Positions 7,815 through 14,859 of a DNA stretch of 18,794 nucleotides are shown piece after piece. The DNA comes from AP-16 sp036395835 (GTDB taxonomy: Bacteria > Pseudomonadota > Alphaproteobacteria > Rhizobiales > Xanthobacteraceae). Under the pieces are notes generated by a model, which searched no databases, was not told the origin of the DNA, and saw only the letters and a program-made list of their open reading frames with translations. The stretch spans positions 1-18,794 of the forward strand of contig DASWCW010000230.1 in assembly GCA_036395835.1 (NCBI GenBank). The letters are read 5' to 3'. Position 1 is the stretch's first letter. The number at the start of each line of letters is the position of its first letter. A program made the translations under genes and the position numbers.

Positions 7815-9322
7815 CGGGCTGGCCGATCCTGTTCGTCGTCACGGTGCTGCCGCTGGTCGGTGCGCTCGTCATCGTCACGTTGCGGGGCGAGGACGAAATC
7901 GTCACCCGCAACGCGCGCTGGGCGGCGCTGTGGACGACGCTCACGACCTTTGCGGTCTCGCTGATCCTGGTCTGGCGCTTCGACCCGGCCTCGCCGGATT
8001 TCCAGTTCGAGGAAAAGGCGGCGTGGCTCGGCGGCGCGATCGGCTATCACATGGGGGTCGACGGGATCTCGCTGCCGTTCGTGATCCTGACCACCGGCCT
8101 GATGCCGATCTGCATCATCGCCAGCTGGCGGGCGATCGAGCGGCGCGTGCGGGAATACATGATCGCCTTCCTGGTGCTCGAGACCCTGATGGTCGGCACG
8201 TTCTGTGCGCTCGACCTGGTGCTGTTCTATCTGTTCTTCGAGGGCGGCCTCGTTCCGATGTTCCTCATCATCGGCATCTGGGGCGGCCCGCGGCGCGTCT
8301 ATGCGACCTTCAAGTTCTTCCTGTACACGCTCACCGGCTCGGTGCTGATGCTGCTCGCCATCATGGCGATGTACTGGAACGCGGGGACGAGCGACATTCC
8401 CGCCTTGCTCAAATACTCTTTCCCGGCCGGGATGCAGACCTGGTTGTGGCTCGCCTTCTTCGCTTCGTTCGCCGTGAAGCTGCCGATGTGGCCCGTGCAC
8501 ACCTGGCTGCCGGACGCCCACGTCGAAGCGCCGACCGCGGGTTCGGTGATCCTCGCGGCGATCCTGCTGAAAATGGGCGGCTACGGCTTCCTGCGGTTCT
8601 CGCTGCCGATGTTCCCCGCGGCCTCCCACGAATTCGCGCCGCTGATCTTCGCGCTGTCGATTGTCGCCATCGTCTACACCTCGCTGGTCGCCCTGGTGCA
8701 GGAGGATTTCAAGAAGCTGATCGCCTATTCGTCGGTCGCGCACATGGGATTCGTGACGATGGGGATTTTTGCCGGCACCATGCAGGGCGTCGCCGGCGGC
8801 ATCTTCCAGATGATCTCCCACGGCATCGTCTCCGGCGCGCTGTTCCTGATCGTTGGCGTCGTTTACGATCGCATGCACACCCGCGAGATCGCTGCCTATG
8901 GCGGGCTGGTCAACAACATGCCGGTCTATGCCGCGGTGTTCATGGTGTTCACGCTGGCGAATGTCGGACTGCCGGGCACGTCGGGCTTCGTCGGCGAGTT
9001 CCTCTCCCTGATCGGCACCTTCAAGGTCAACACCTGGGTCGCGTTCCTGGCGACCACCGGCACGATCCTGTCGGCGGCCTACGCGCTGTGGCTCTATCGC
9101 AAGGTGATCTTCGGGACGCTCGAGAAGCCGAGCCTTGCCGCACTCGCCGATCTCGATGCGCGCGAGATGCTGATCTTCGCGCCGCTGGTCGTGCTCACGC
9201 TGCTGCTCGGCTTCTTTCCCACGCCCGTTCTCGACATCTCGGCGTCCTCGGTCACGGCGCTGCTCGAGAGCTACAACCATGCGCTCGCCGTCGCGAAATC
9301 CGCGGCGCTCGCCGCACACTGA
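7811..9322 (+). CDS. nuoM: NADH-quinone oxidoreductase subunit M (NuoM)
   Basis: NuoM is the middle antiporter-like proton-pumping subunit (MrpD-related). It has 503 residues and about 14 hydrophobic helices. Glu144, in LFYLFFEGGLVPMFLIIGIW, is the conserved channel glutamate (same number as in E. coli). Lys223, in FAVKLPMWPVHTWLPDAH, is the conserved broken-helix lysine, followed by the family signature EAPTAGSVILAAILLKMGGYG. The start is GTG, overlapping the nuoL stop as GTGA, with a GGGGGA run upstream as RBS. The arrangement suggests strong translational coupling with nuoL. The gap to nuoN is 15 bases. Confidence 0.98.
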   Translation: MTGWPILFVVTVLPLVGALVIVTLRGEDEIVTRNARWAALWTTLTTFAVSLILVWRFDPASPDFQFEEKAAWLGGAIGYHMGVDGISLPFVILTTGLMPICIIASWRAIERRVREYMIAFLVLETLMVGTFCALDLVLFYLFFEGGLVPMFLIIGIWGGPRRVYATFKFFLYTLTGSVLMLLAIMAMYWNAGTSDIPALLKYSFPAGMQTWLWLAFFASFAVKLPMWPVHTWLPDAHVEAPTAGSVILAAILLKMGGYGFLRFSLPMFPAASHEFAPLIFALSIVAIVYTSLVALVQEDFKKLIAYSSVAHMGFVTMGIFAGTMQGVAGGIFQMISHGIVSGALFLIVGVVYDRMHTREIAAYGGLVNNMPVYAAVFMVFTLANVGLPGTSGFVGEFLSLIGTFKVNTWVAFLATTGTILSAAYALWLYRKVIFGTLEKPSLAALADLDAREMLIFAPLVVLTLLLGFFPTPVLDISASSVTALLESYNHALAVAKSAALAAH

Positions 9323-9337
9323 TCGGCGTACCCGACG

Positions 9338-10774
9338 ATGAACGAGGCTCAAGCCGTCCCCGCGATGCTGCCGGTGCTGCCGGAGATGGTGCTTGCCGTC
9401 GGCGCGATGGCGCTGCTGATGTTCGGCGTGTTTCGCGGCGAGCGCGCTTCCTCGATGGTGAACTGGGCCGCCATCGCGCTGCTCGTGCTCGTGGCGATCA
9501 TCGTCGCGTTGCTGCCGCAAGGGCGGCTGACGAGCTTCGGCGGCAGCTTCGTGCTCGACAATTTCGCTCGCTTCATGAAGGTGCTGGCGCTCGCCGGCTC
9601 GGCGTTCGCGATCGCGATGCTGGTCGGCGACGTCGAGTCCGAACGCCAGCGGCGGTTCGAATATCCGGTGCTGATCGTGCTCTCGACCCTGGGCATGATG
9701 GCCCTGATCTCGGCCACGGATCTGATCGCGCTCTACCTCGGTCTGGAGCTGATGAGTCTCTGCCTCTACGTGCTCGCGGCGATCCGGCGGGATTCGGTGC
9801 GCTCGACCGAGGCAGGGTTGAAATATTTCGTGCTGGGCGCGCTCTCGTCCGGCATGCTGCTCTACGGCGCTTCGCTGATCTACGGCTTCACCGGGACCGT
9901 GAGCTTCGCCGGCATCGCCAAGGCGAGCACCCAGGCCGACCTCGGCCTGGTGTTCGGGTTGGTGTTCCTGTTCGCCGGGTTCTGTTTCAAGGTTTCGGCG
10001 GTGCCGTTCCATATGTGGACGCCCGACGTCTATGAAGGCGCGCCGACGCCGATCACGGCCTTCTTCGCCGCGGCCCCGAAGGTGGCGGCGATCGCCATGT
10101 TCGTGCGCCCGACTGTCACGGCGTTCCCGGGGATCATCGGGCAGTGGCAGCAGATCGTGGTGTTCGTCGCCATCGCCTCGATGACGCTCGGCGCCTTCGC
10201 GGCGATCGGCCAGCGCAATTTCAAGCGGCTGATGGCGTATTCCTCGATCGGCCACATGGGATTCGCGCTGATCGGGCTTGCCGCGGGCACCGAGGAGGGC
10301 GTGCGCGGCGTCATCATCTACATGGCCATCTATCTGGCGATGACGCTCGGCACCTTCGCCTGCATTCTGGCGATGCGCTATAAGGAGGGCAGCGTCGAAG
10401 ACCTTGCGGATCTGTCCGGCCTGGCCCGCACGCACCCCGGCATGGCGGTGTTCCTCGCGCTGCTGTTGTTCTCGCTCGCCGGCGTGCCGCCGCTCGCGGG
10501 CTTCTTCGCGAAATTCTACGTATTCCTTGCCGCGATCAAGGCCGGACTCTATGCGCTCGCCGTGATCGGCGTGCTCGCCAGCGTGGTGGGGGCCTATTAT
10601 TATTTGATGATCGTCAAAACCATGTATTTCGACGAGCCGAAGGCAAGCTTCGAGCCGATGACTCGGGAGCTCAGATTGGTGCTCGGCGTGACCGGCCTGT
10701 TCAATCTGTTGTTCTGCGTCTATCCGGCGCCGCTCATCGAGGCGGCCGGCGTGGCAGCGAAATCGCTGTTTTGA
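9338..10774 (+). CDS. nuoN: NADH-quinone oxidoreductase subunit N (NuoN)
   Basis: NuoN is the third antiporter-like proton-pumping subunit, next to NuoK. It has 478 residues and about 14 hydrophobic helices. Glu137, in ALYLGLELMSLCLYVLAA, matches the E. coli channel glutamate (Glu133). Lys218, in FCFKVSAVPFHMWTPDVYEG, is the conserved broken-helix lysine. The segment GQRNFKRLMAYSSIGHMGF is a further family signature. The ATG at 9338 has only a weak RBS, so translation may depend on ribosomes arriving from nuoM. This is the last complex I gene of the operon; birA starts 4 bases later, so the transcript very probably continues. Confidence 0.98.
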   Translation: MNEAQAVPAMLPVLPEMVLAVGAMALLMFGVFRGERASSMVNWAAIALLVLVAIIVALLPQGRLTSFGGSFVLDNFARFMKVLALAGSAFAIAMLVGDVESERQRRFEYPVLIVLSTLGMMALISATDLIALYLGLELMSLCLYVLAAIRRDSVRSTEAGLKYFVLGALSSGMLLYGASLIYGFTGTVSFAGIAKASTQADLGLVFGLVFLFAGFCFKVSAVPFHMWTPDVYEGAPTPITAFFAAAPKVAAIAMFVRPTVTAFPGIIGQWQQIVVFVAIASMTLGAFAAIGQRNFKRLMAYSSIGHMGFALIGLAAGTEEGVRGVIIYMAIYLAMTLGTFACILAMRYKEGSVEDLADLSGLARTHPGMAVFLALLLFSLAGVPPLAGFFAKFYVFLAAIKAGLYALAVIGVLASVVGAYYYLMIVKTMYFDEPKASFEPMTRELRLVLGVTGLFNLLFCVYPAPLIEAAGVAAKSLF

Positions 10775-10778
10775 CCGC

Positions 10779-11663
10779 ATGGAGCTCGATCCCGCTGCTG
10801 CTGCCACCGGGGCTCGGCTGATCGTCCACGACACCGTCGGTTCGACCAATGCCGAGGCGCTGTCGAAAGCACGGCTCGGCGAGCGCGGCCCGTTGTGGGT
10901 CACGGCGGCGCAGCAGACCGCGGGCCGCGGACGGCGCGGCCGCCCCTTCGTGTCCGAGCGCGGCAATCTCTATGCGAGCCTGCTGCTCACCGACCCGTCG
11001 CCCGCCGATCGCGCGGCCGAGCTCTCGTTCGTCGCTGCGCTCGCGCTTCACGACGCAGTCTGCGAGCTTGCCTCGATGCTCGGCCCCCGCGTCCGGTTCA
11101 AATGGCCCAACGATCTGATCTGCGACGGCGCGAAGTTCGCGGGCATCCTGGTCGAGGGCGAAAGCACGTCGGGGCGGCCGCTCGCGGCCGTGATCGGCAT
11201 CGGCGTGAATTGCGCGCACCACCCTGCCGGCATGACCTATCCGGCGACCGATCTTGCCGCGGCGGGGGCCGCGGTGCGCCCCGAAAGCCTGTTTCGCGCG
11301 CTCTCGCGTACCATGCCGGTGCGGCTTGCCGAATGGGATCGGGGCCGCGGCTTTGCGGCGATCCGCGCCGCATGGCTTGCGCGCGCCATCGGGCTTGCCG
11401 AGGTCATTCGGGTGAGCCTTCCGGAACGCGAGCTGCAAGGTCGGTTCGAGAACCTGGACCATGCCGGGCGGCTGCTGCTCCGCCACGAGGATGGGGGGCT
11501 GGAGGTCATCACGGCCGGGGATATCTTTCCCGTCACATCGGGAGATTCGGGTGCCGCCACGCCCCGCGTTGCGCCTCTCCCTGGGACCGAATCTCCGACC
11601 GAGAAACGCGGGGTCGACCGCGCGAGCCCGCGTCCGATCCGCCGCGAAGGCCCCGATCGATGA
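10779..11663 (+). CDS. birA: Biotin--[acetyl-CoA-carboxylase] ligase (BirA, class I) with C-terminal tail
   Basis: This enzyme joins biotin, through biotinyl-AMP, to the carrier lysine of biotin-dependent carboxylases. It has 294 residues. There is no N-terminal helix-turn-helix, so it is a class I ligase and not a repressor of biotin genes. The signature TAGRGRRGRPF (about residues 47-57) is the biotinyl-AMP loop. KWPNDL (108-113) and AGILVEGES (121-129) form the rest of the active site, and VIGIGVN (138-144) is the next conserved strand. The small C-terminal domain ends at AGDIFPVT (about 246-253), where most BirA proteins stop. About 41 further residues, rich in Arg, Pro, Ser and Gly, follow with no recognised fold. 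The start is 4 bases after nuoN; the stop overlaps the rnj ATG as ATGA. In many alphaproteobacteria birA sits between nuoN and RNase J, as here. Confidence 0.95.
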   Translation: MELDPAAAATGARLIVHDTVGSTNAEALSKARLGERGPLWVTAAQQTAGRGRRGRPFVSERGNLYASLLLTDPSPADRAAELSFVAALALHDAVCELASMLGPRVRFKWPNDLICDGAKFAGILVEGESTSGRPLAAVIGIGVNCAHHPAGMTYPATDLAAAGAAVRPESLFRALSRTMPVRLAEWDRGRGFAAIRAAWLARAIGLAEVIRVSLPERELQGRFENLDHAGRLLLRHEDGGLEVITAGDIFPVTSGDSGAATPRVAPLPGTESPTEKRGVDRASPRPIRREGPDR

Positions 11664-13327
11664 ACGGGCCCGGCGAGCTCGTTTTCGCGCCGCTCGGCGG
11701 GGTCGGCGAAATCGGGATGAATCTATCGATCTACGGCTTGGGCCCGGAACGTAGCCGAACCTGGATCGCGGTTGACTTCGGCGTGTCGTTCGGAGGCGAG
11801 GATCTGCCGGGCATCGATCTCGTCCTGCCCGACATAAGGTTCCTGGTCGAGGAGCGCCGCAATCTCGCCGGCATCGTGCTCACCCACGCCCACGAGGATC
11901 ATCTCGGCGCGCTGCTCGATCTTTGGCCGCAACTGCGCGTGCCCGTCTATGCCACGCCGTTCACCGCGGCTTTGCTCGAGGCCAAGCGCCGCGGCGAGCC
12001 CGGCGCGCCCGAGATTCCCGTGCGTGTGGTCGCGCTCGGATCGCGGTTCGCCATGGGCCCGTTCGATATCGAGCTGGTATCGGTCGCCCATTCGATCCCG
12101 GAATCCAATGCGCTGATCATCCGCACCGCGCTCGGCACCGTGCTCCATACCGGCGACTGGAAGATCGACCCGACCCCGGTCATCCAGCCGCCGACCGACG
12201 AGGCAAGGCTCAGGGCCGCCGGCGAAGCAGGCGTGCTGGCGATGGTCGGCGATTCCACCAATGCCATTCGTGACGGGCGCTCGCCTTCGGAGCGCGACGT
12301 GGCGAAAACGCTGGCCGAGCTGGTCCGCACCGCCCGCGCCAGGGTCGCGGTCACGACCTTCGCATCAAACGTGGCAAGAATCCGCTCGGCCGCCGAAGCG
12401 GCCGCTGCGGCCGGCCGCGAGGTCGTCGTGATCGGCCGGGCGATGGAGCGCATCGTGCAGGTCGCACGCGAGACCGGATATCTCGAAGGCATCGGCGCCT
12501 TTCGCGGCATCGAGGTCTACGGCCAGCTGCCGCCAAACAAGGTGGTTGCGCTGTGCACCGGCAGCCAGGGCGAGCCGCGCGCGGCGCTGGCGCGGATCGC
12601 GGATGAATCGCATCCGGAAATCACGCTGACGCGCGGTGATCGGGTGGTGTTTTCGTCGCGGACCATTCCGGGCAACGAGAAACCGGTGAATCGCATCATC
12701 AATGGCCTGGTGCGGCAGGGCATCGAAGTCGTCACCGATCGCAACGAGCTCGTCCACGTCTCCGGACATCCGCGGCGGGCGGAGCTCGAGGACATGTACC
12801 GCTGGGTACGGCCGCAAATCGCCATTCCGGTGCATGGCGAAGCCTTGCACCTGCACGAGCACGCGGAGCTCGCCCGCCGTCTGGGTGTGAAGCAAGTGAT
12901 CGAGTGCCAGGACGGCGACCTGATCCGGCTCGCGCCGGGGCGGGCGGGGATCATCGACGAAGTGCCGTCGGCGCGGATGTACAAGGACGGCCGGGTGCTG
13001 GTGGAGGCCGAAGCCCGCACCGTGCCCGAGCGGCGGCGGCTGGCTTTTGCCGGCGTGGTGTCGGTCGCGCTGGTCGTCACGGCGCAAGGGGAGCTTGCCG
13101 CCGACCCCGAGCTGCGGCTGACGGGAATTCCCGAGCGCGACGCCGACGGCGAGCCGATGGTCGAGATCGCCTATGCGGCCGTGGTCGATACCTTCAAGTC
13201 GCTGCCGCGGCCGCATCGGCGCGATCCCGGTGCGGTTGCCGAATCGCTCGGCCGCGCCGTGCGCTCCACGCTTGCGGCGCACTGGGACAAGAAGCCGGTA
13301 TGCCACGTTCACGTCCTGACGGTATAA
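11660..13327 (+). CDS. rnj: Ribonuclease J
   Basis: RNase J is a metallo-beta-lactamase/beta-CASP nuclease with 5'-3' exonuclease and endonuclease activity in rRNA maturation and mRNA decay. In alphaproteobacteria it works alongside RNase E. It has 555 residues, the usual size. The zinc motif THAHEDHLGAL gives His76, His78, Asp80 and His81; His144 (SVAHSIPES) and Asp166 (HTGDWKID) complete the two-metal site. The beta-CASP part runs over about residues 200-360, including TTFASNVARIRS and CTGSQGEP. The later motif SGHPRRAELEDMYRWVRPQ (from Ser368) and the PVHGE loop (His392) contribute the remaining conserved residues. A C-terminal domain of about 100 residues follows. The ATG at 11660 overlaps the birA stop as ATGA and has AAGG 9 bases upstream; longer in-frame starts would run through birA and are not credible. 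Confidence 0.96.
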   Translation: MNGPGELVFAPLGGVGEIGMNLSIYGLGPERSRTWIAVDFGVSFGGEDLPGIDLVLPDIRFLVEERRNLAGIVLTHAHEDHLGALLDLWPQLRVPVYATPFTAALLEAKRRGEPGAPEIPVRVVALGSRFAMGPFDIELVSVAHSIPESNALIIRTALGTVLHTGDWKIDPTPVIQPPTDEARLRAAGEAGVLAMVGDSTNAIRDGRSPSERDVAKTLAELVRTARARVAVTTFASNVARIRSAAEAAAAAGREVVVIGRAMERIVQVARETGYLEGIGAFRGIEVYGQLPPNKVVALCTGSQGEPRAALARIADESHPEITLTRGDRVVFSSRTIPGNEKPVNRIINGLVRQGIEVVTDRNELVHVSGHPRRAELEDMYRWVRPQIAIPVHGEALHLHEHAELARRLGVKQVIECQDGDLIRLAPGRAGIIDEVPSARMYKDGRVLVEAEARTVPERRRLAFAGVVSVALVVTAQGELAADPELRLTGIPERDADGEPMVEIAYAAVVDTFKSLPRPHRRDPGAVAESLGRAVRSTLAAHWDKKPVCHVHVLTV

Positions 13328-13351
13328 GCGGGCCGCGCGGCGGAATTCGAC

Positions 13352-13357
13352 GAGGGA
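13352..13357 (+). promoter_or_regulatory. Ribosome binding site for mce
   Basis: GAGGGA lies 6 bases before the ATG at 13364. It is the clearest Shine-Dalgarno site in the birA-DUF1467 block and agrees with the family N-terminus MIGRLNHVAIAV. The 36-base gap after rnj contains nothing else I can identify. Confidence 0.7.
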
Positions 13358-13363
13358 ACGCGA

Positions 13364-13768
13364 ATGATCGGACGGCTCAACCACGTCGCCATTGCGGTCC
13401 GCAATATCGCGCAAGCCGCGAAAGTCTATCGGGACACGCTGGGCGCCAGCGTATCCGAGGTGGTCCCGCAGCCCGAGCACGGCGTCTCCACGGTGTTCAT
13501 CAGCTTGCCCAACGCCAAGATCGAGCTCCTCGAGCCGTTGGGCGAAGCCTCGCCGATCGAGAAATTCCTGGAACGCAATCCCGACGGCGGTATCCACCAT
13601 CTGTGCTACGAGGTCGACGACATCCTGGCCGCGCGCGAGCGCCTCAAGGCGAACGGGGCGCGGGTTTTGGGCGACGGCGAGCCGAAGATCGGCGCCCACG
13701 GCAAGCCGGTGCTGTTCCTGCACCCTAAGGATTTTTGCGGTACTTTGGTCGAGATCGAGCAGGCCTGA
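13364..13768 (+). CDS. mce: Methylmalonyl-CoA epimerase
   Basis: The enzyme interconverts (S)- and (R)-methylmalonyl-CoA. This is the step between propionyl-CoA carboxylase and B12-dependent methylmalonyl-CoA mutase when propionyl-CoA, odd-chain fatty acids or branched amino acids are broken down to succinyl-CoA. It has 134 residues, the family size, and is a glyoxalase/VOC fold of two beta-alpha-beta-beta-beta repeats. Visible features are LNHVAIAV (metal ligand His7), a His in GGIHHLCYEVDD (78-79), the HGKPVLFLHPKDF stretch and the C-terminal GTLVEIEQ (Glu130, expected metal ligand). It sits 36 bases after rnj and 4 bases before the DUF1467 gene. Mce next to RNase J and a DUF1467 gene is a recurrent alphaproteobacterial order. 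Confidence 0.95.
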   Translation: MIGRLNHVAIAVRNIAQAAKVYRDTLGASVSEVVPQPEHGVSTVFISLPNAKIELLEPLGEASPIEKFLERNPDGGIHHLCYEVDDILAARERLKANGARVLGDGEPKIGAHGKPVLFLHPKDFCGTLVEIEQA

Positions 13769-13772
13769 CGCG

Positions 13773-14042
13773 ATGTCGGTAGCGACTGCACTCGCCATCT
13801 ATTTCGTCGTGTGGTGGACGGTGCTGTTCGCCGTGCTGCCCTGGGGCGTGCGCTCGCAGCTCGAAAGCGGCGAAGTGGTGCCGGGGAGCGATCCCGGCGC
13901 GCCGGCGCTGCCGAAGCTGCGCAGCAAGCTGATCTGGACCACGGTCGTGGCGACGATCGCCTTCGCGCTGATCGATGTGGTTTACGTCTACCGCCTGATC
14001 GCCCTCGACGACGTTGCGACCTGGTTCGGCATCCCGAAATGA
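13773..14042 (+). CDS. DUF1467 family two-helix membrane protein
   Basis: This 89-residue protein has two clear hydrophobic helices, at about residues 6-26 (IYFVVWWTVLFAVLPWGV region) and 53-77 (KLIWTTVVATIAFALIDVVYVY region). Between them is a short polar loop with VVPGSDPGAPALPKLRSKL. It matches the DUF1467 family, a group of small inner-membrane proteins of unknown function in alphaproteobacteria that often lie beside mce. The start is the ATG 4 bases after the mce stop; the frame is open further upstream across mce, but that extension is only a shadow. It is the last + strand gene of the block. The convergent thioesterase gene ends 13 bases beyond its stop, and no terminator lies between them. 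Confidence 0.88.
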   Translation: MSVATALAIYFVVWWTVLFAVLPWGVRSQLESGEVVPGSDPGAPALPKLRSKLIWTTVVATIAFALIDVVYVYRLIALDDVATWFGIPK

Positions 14043-14055
14043 GTGCATGGGGCGT

Positions 14056-14445
14056 TCAAGCCCGCGCCGAGGTCACCAATTGCGTCTGCGTCACCACCGC
14101 GGCCAGCCGGCCATCGCCCCGCGTGATCCGGGTCTGCCAAACCATGGTGGTCCGGCCGCGGTGAAGCGGGGTGCATTCCGCCCGGGCCACGTCGCCGGCC
14201 GGGATCGCGGTGAAAAAATTCGTCTTGCTTTCGATCGTCGTGGTCCAGGTGCCTTCGGGCAGATTCTGGACCGTGGCAATCGCCCCCAGGGTATCGGCGA
14301 ACGCCATCAAGGCGCCCCCATGGAGCACGGCCGGGCGGGTGCACAGCTCCTCGCGCACCTTGAGCTCGGCTTCGACCCGCTCGGGGGTCACGCTGCGGAG
14401 CTCGATCCCGAGCAACTCGGAAAAGGGGAGGGGGTCGATGGCCAT
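14056..14445 (-). CDS. PaaI-family hotdog thioesterase
   Basis: A 129-residue single hotdog-fold protein, the usual length for the PaaI / YdiI-like (4-hydroxybenzoyl-CoA thioesterase class II) group, which hydrolyses acyl-CoA thioesters. The signature is VLHGGALMAFADTLGAIAT (residues 40-58), with the HGG of the helix start at 42-44 and Asp51 as the likely catalytic acid. The NFFTAIPAGDVARAE stretch (76-90) is the usual second block. The substrate cannot be told from sequence; PaaI relatives act on phenylacetyl-CoA-like thioesters and on menaquinone or short-chain intermediates. The ATG at 14445 has no good Shine-Dalgarno sequence. It lies 29 bases from a strong hairpin with a U-tract in its own direction. 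It converges with the DUF1467 gene. Confidence 0.9.
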   Translation of the reverse strand: MAIDPLPFSELLGIELRSVTPERVEAELKVREELCTRPAVLHGGALMAFADTLGAIATVQNLPEGTWTTTIESKTNFFTAIPAGDVARAECTPLHRGRTTMVWQTRITRGDGRLAAVVTQTQLVTSARA

Positions 14446-14859
14446 GCCGGGTTGCCCACGATTTAAAAAAAGAAGAGCAGGGTCAAAGCCCTGCTCGCTG
14501 TTTTTAATCTAGCCCTCGGTCCCTGAGTATGGTTTTTCTGGTGTTCTCTCCGGGTGGCAGCGGATGATCGCGCCGTCGGGCTTTCCTCCCAAGACTTGGA
14601 CCGCATGGCGGACTGCGGTTCTGACGCCGTCATGCCCGTACCCTGCGCGATTTCGAGACTAGCCGATGTCAGGTACCTTGATCAAGCAGAACGCGACGAA
14701 AAGCTCACGAATCCGGGCCGGGATGACAATGCCATGATCCCGCAGTTCCGCGACAAGGTCATGACAGGGGGAACCCGGCGCATTGACGCCTTGTATTTTC
14801 GGCGATGATCCGGTTTCACTCCGCCAGCCCCCGCCCGCCCTCCGGAACTGCTTCCGCCC
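14446..14859. other. Intergenic region before proS, no gene supported
   Basis: This 414-base gap between two divergent genes (thioesterase on -, proS on +) holds the two-way hairpin at 14475-14496. It also contains a perfect 10-bp palindrome CTTGATCAAG at 14677-14686 and a weaker hairpin at 14719-14742 (CGGGAT / ATCCCG with a 12-base loop). A short GTG-started frame (14554-14808) runs through it, but it has no homology I recognise, a poor start and no RBS. The proS promoter must lie here; a TTGACG at 14783 is the best -35 candidate, but no convincing -10 follows it. No tRNA is visible. Confidence 0.6.
14475..14496. terminator. Two-way rho-independent terminator-like hairpin
   Basis: A perfect 8-bp stem, GAGCAGGG paired with CCCTGCTC, closes a 6-base loop. 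On the + strand it is followed within a few bases by TTTTTAAT. On the - strand it is followed by TTCTTTTTTTAAAT. It therefore has the form of an intrinsic terminator in both directions. For + transcripts it would end read-through from the nuo-birA-rnj-mce block after about 430 bases of antisense across the thioesterase gene. For - transcripts it lies in the leader of the thioesterase gene, which is an odd place. Confidence 0.75.

Noticed and set aside
7739..10966. Very long - strand open frame (over 1000 codons) opposite nuoL end, nuoM, nuoN and birA start
   Set aside because: Its product is almost all His, Arg, Glu, Asp, Gln and Gly with no hydrophobic core or domain. This is what the antisense of hydrophobic membrane-protein codons gives in GC-rich DNA. 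The + strand genes are certain.
10895..11659. Upstream in-frame extension of RNase J across birA
   Set aside because: The translated extension is Arg-rich off-frame sequence. RNase J starts naturally at the ATG overlapping the birA stop.
14554..14808. 84-residue + strand frame before proS
   Set aside because: GTG start, no RBS, no recognisable domain and no homology I know of; ends just before the proS leader. More likely chance in an intergenic region.
14783..14811. Possible sigma-70-like promoter (TTGACG) for proS
   Set aside because: No convincing -10 hexamer at 16-18 base spacing; kept only as a weak remark.
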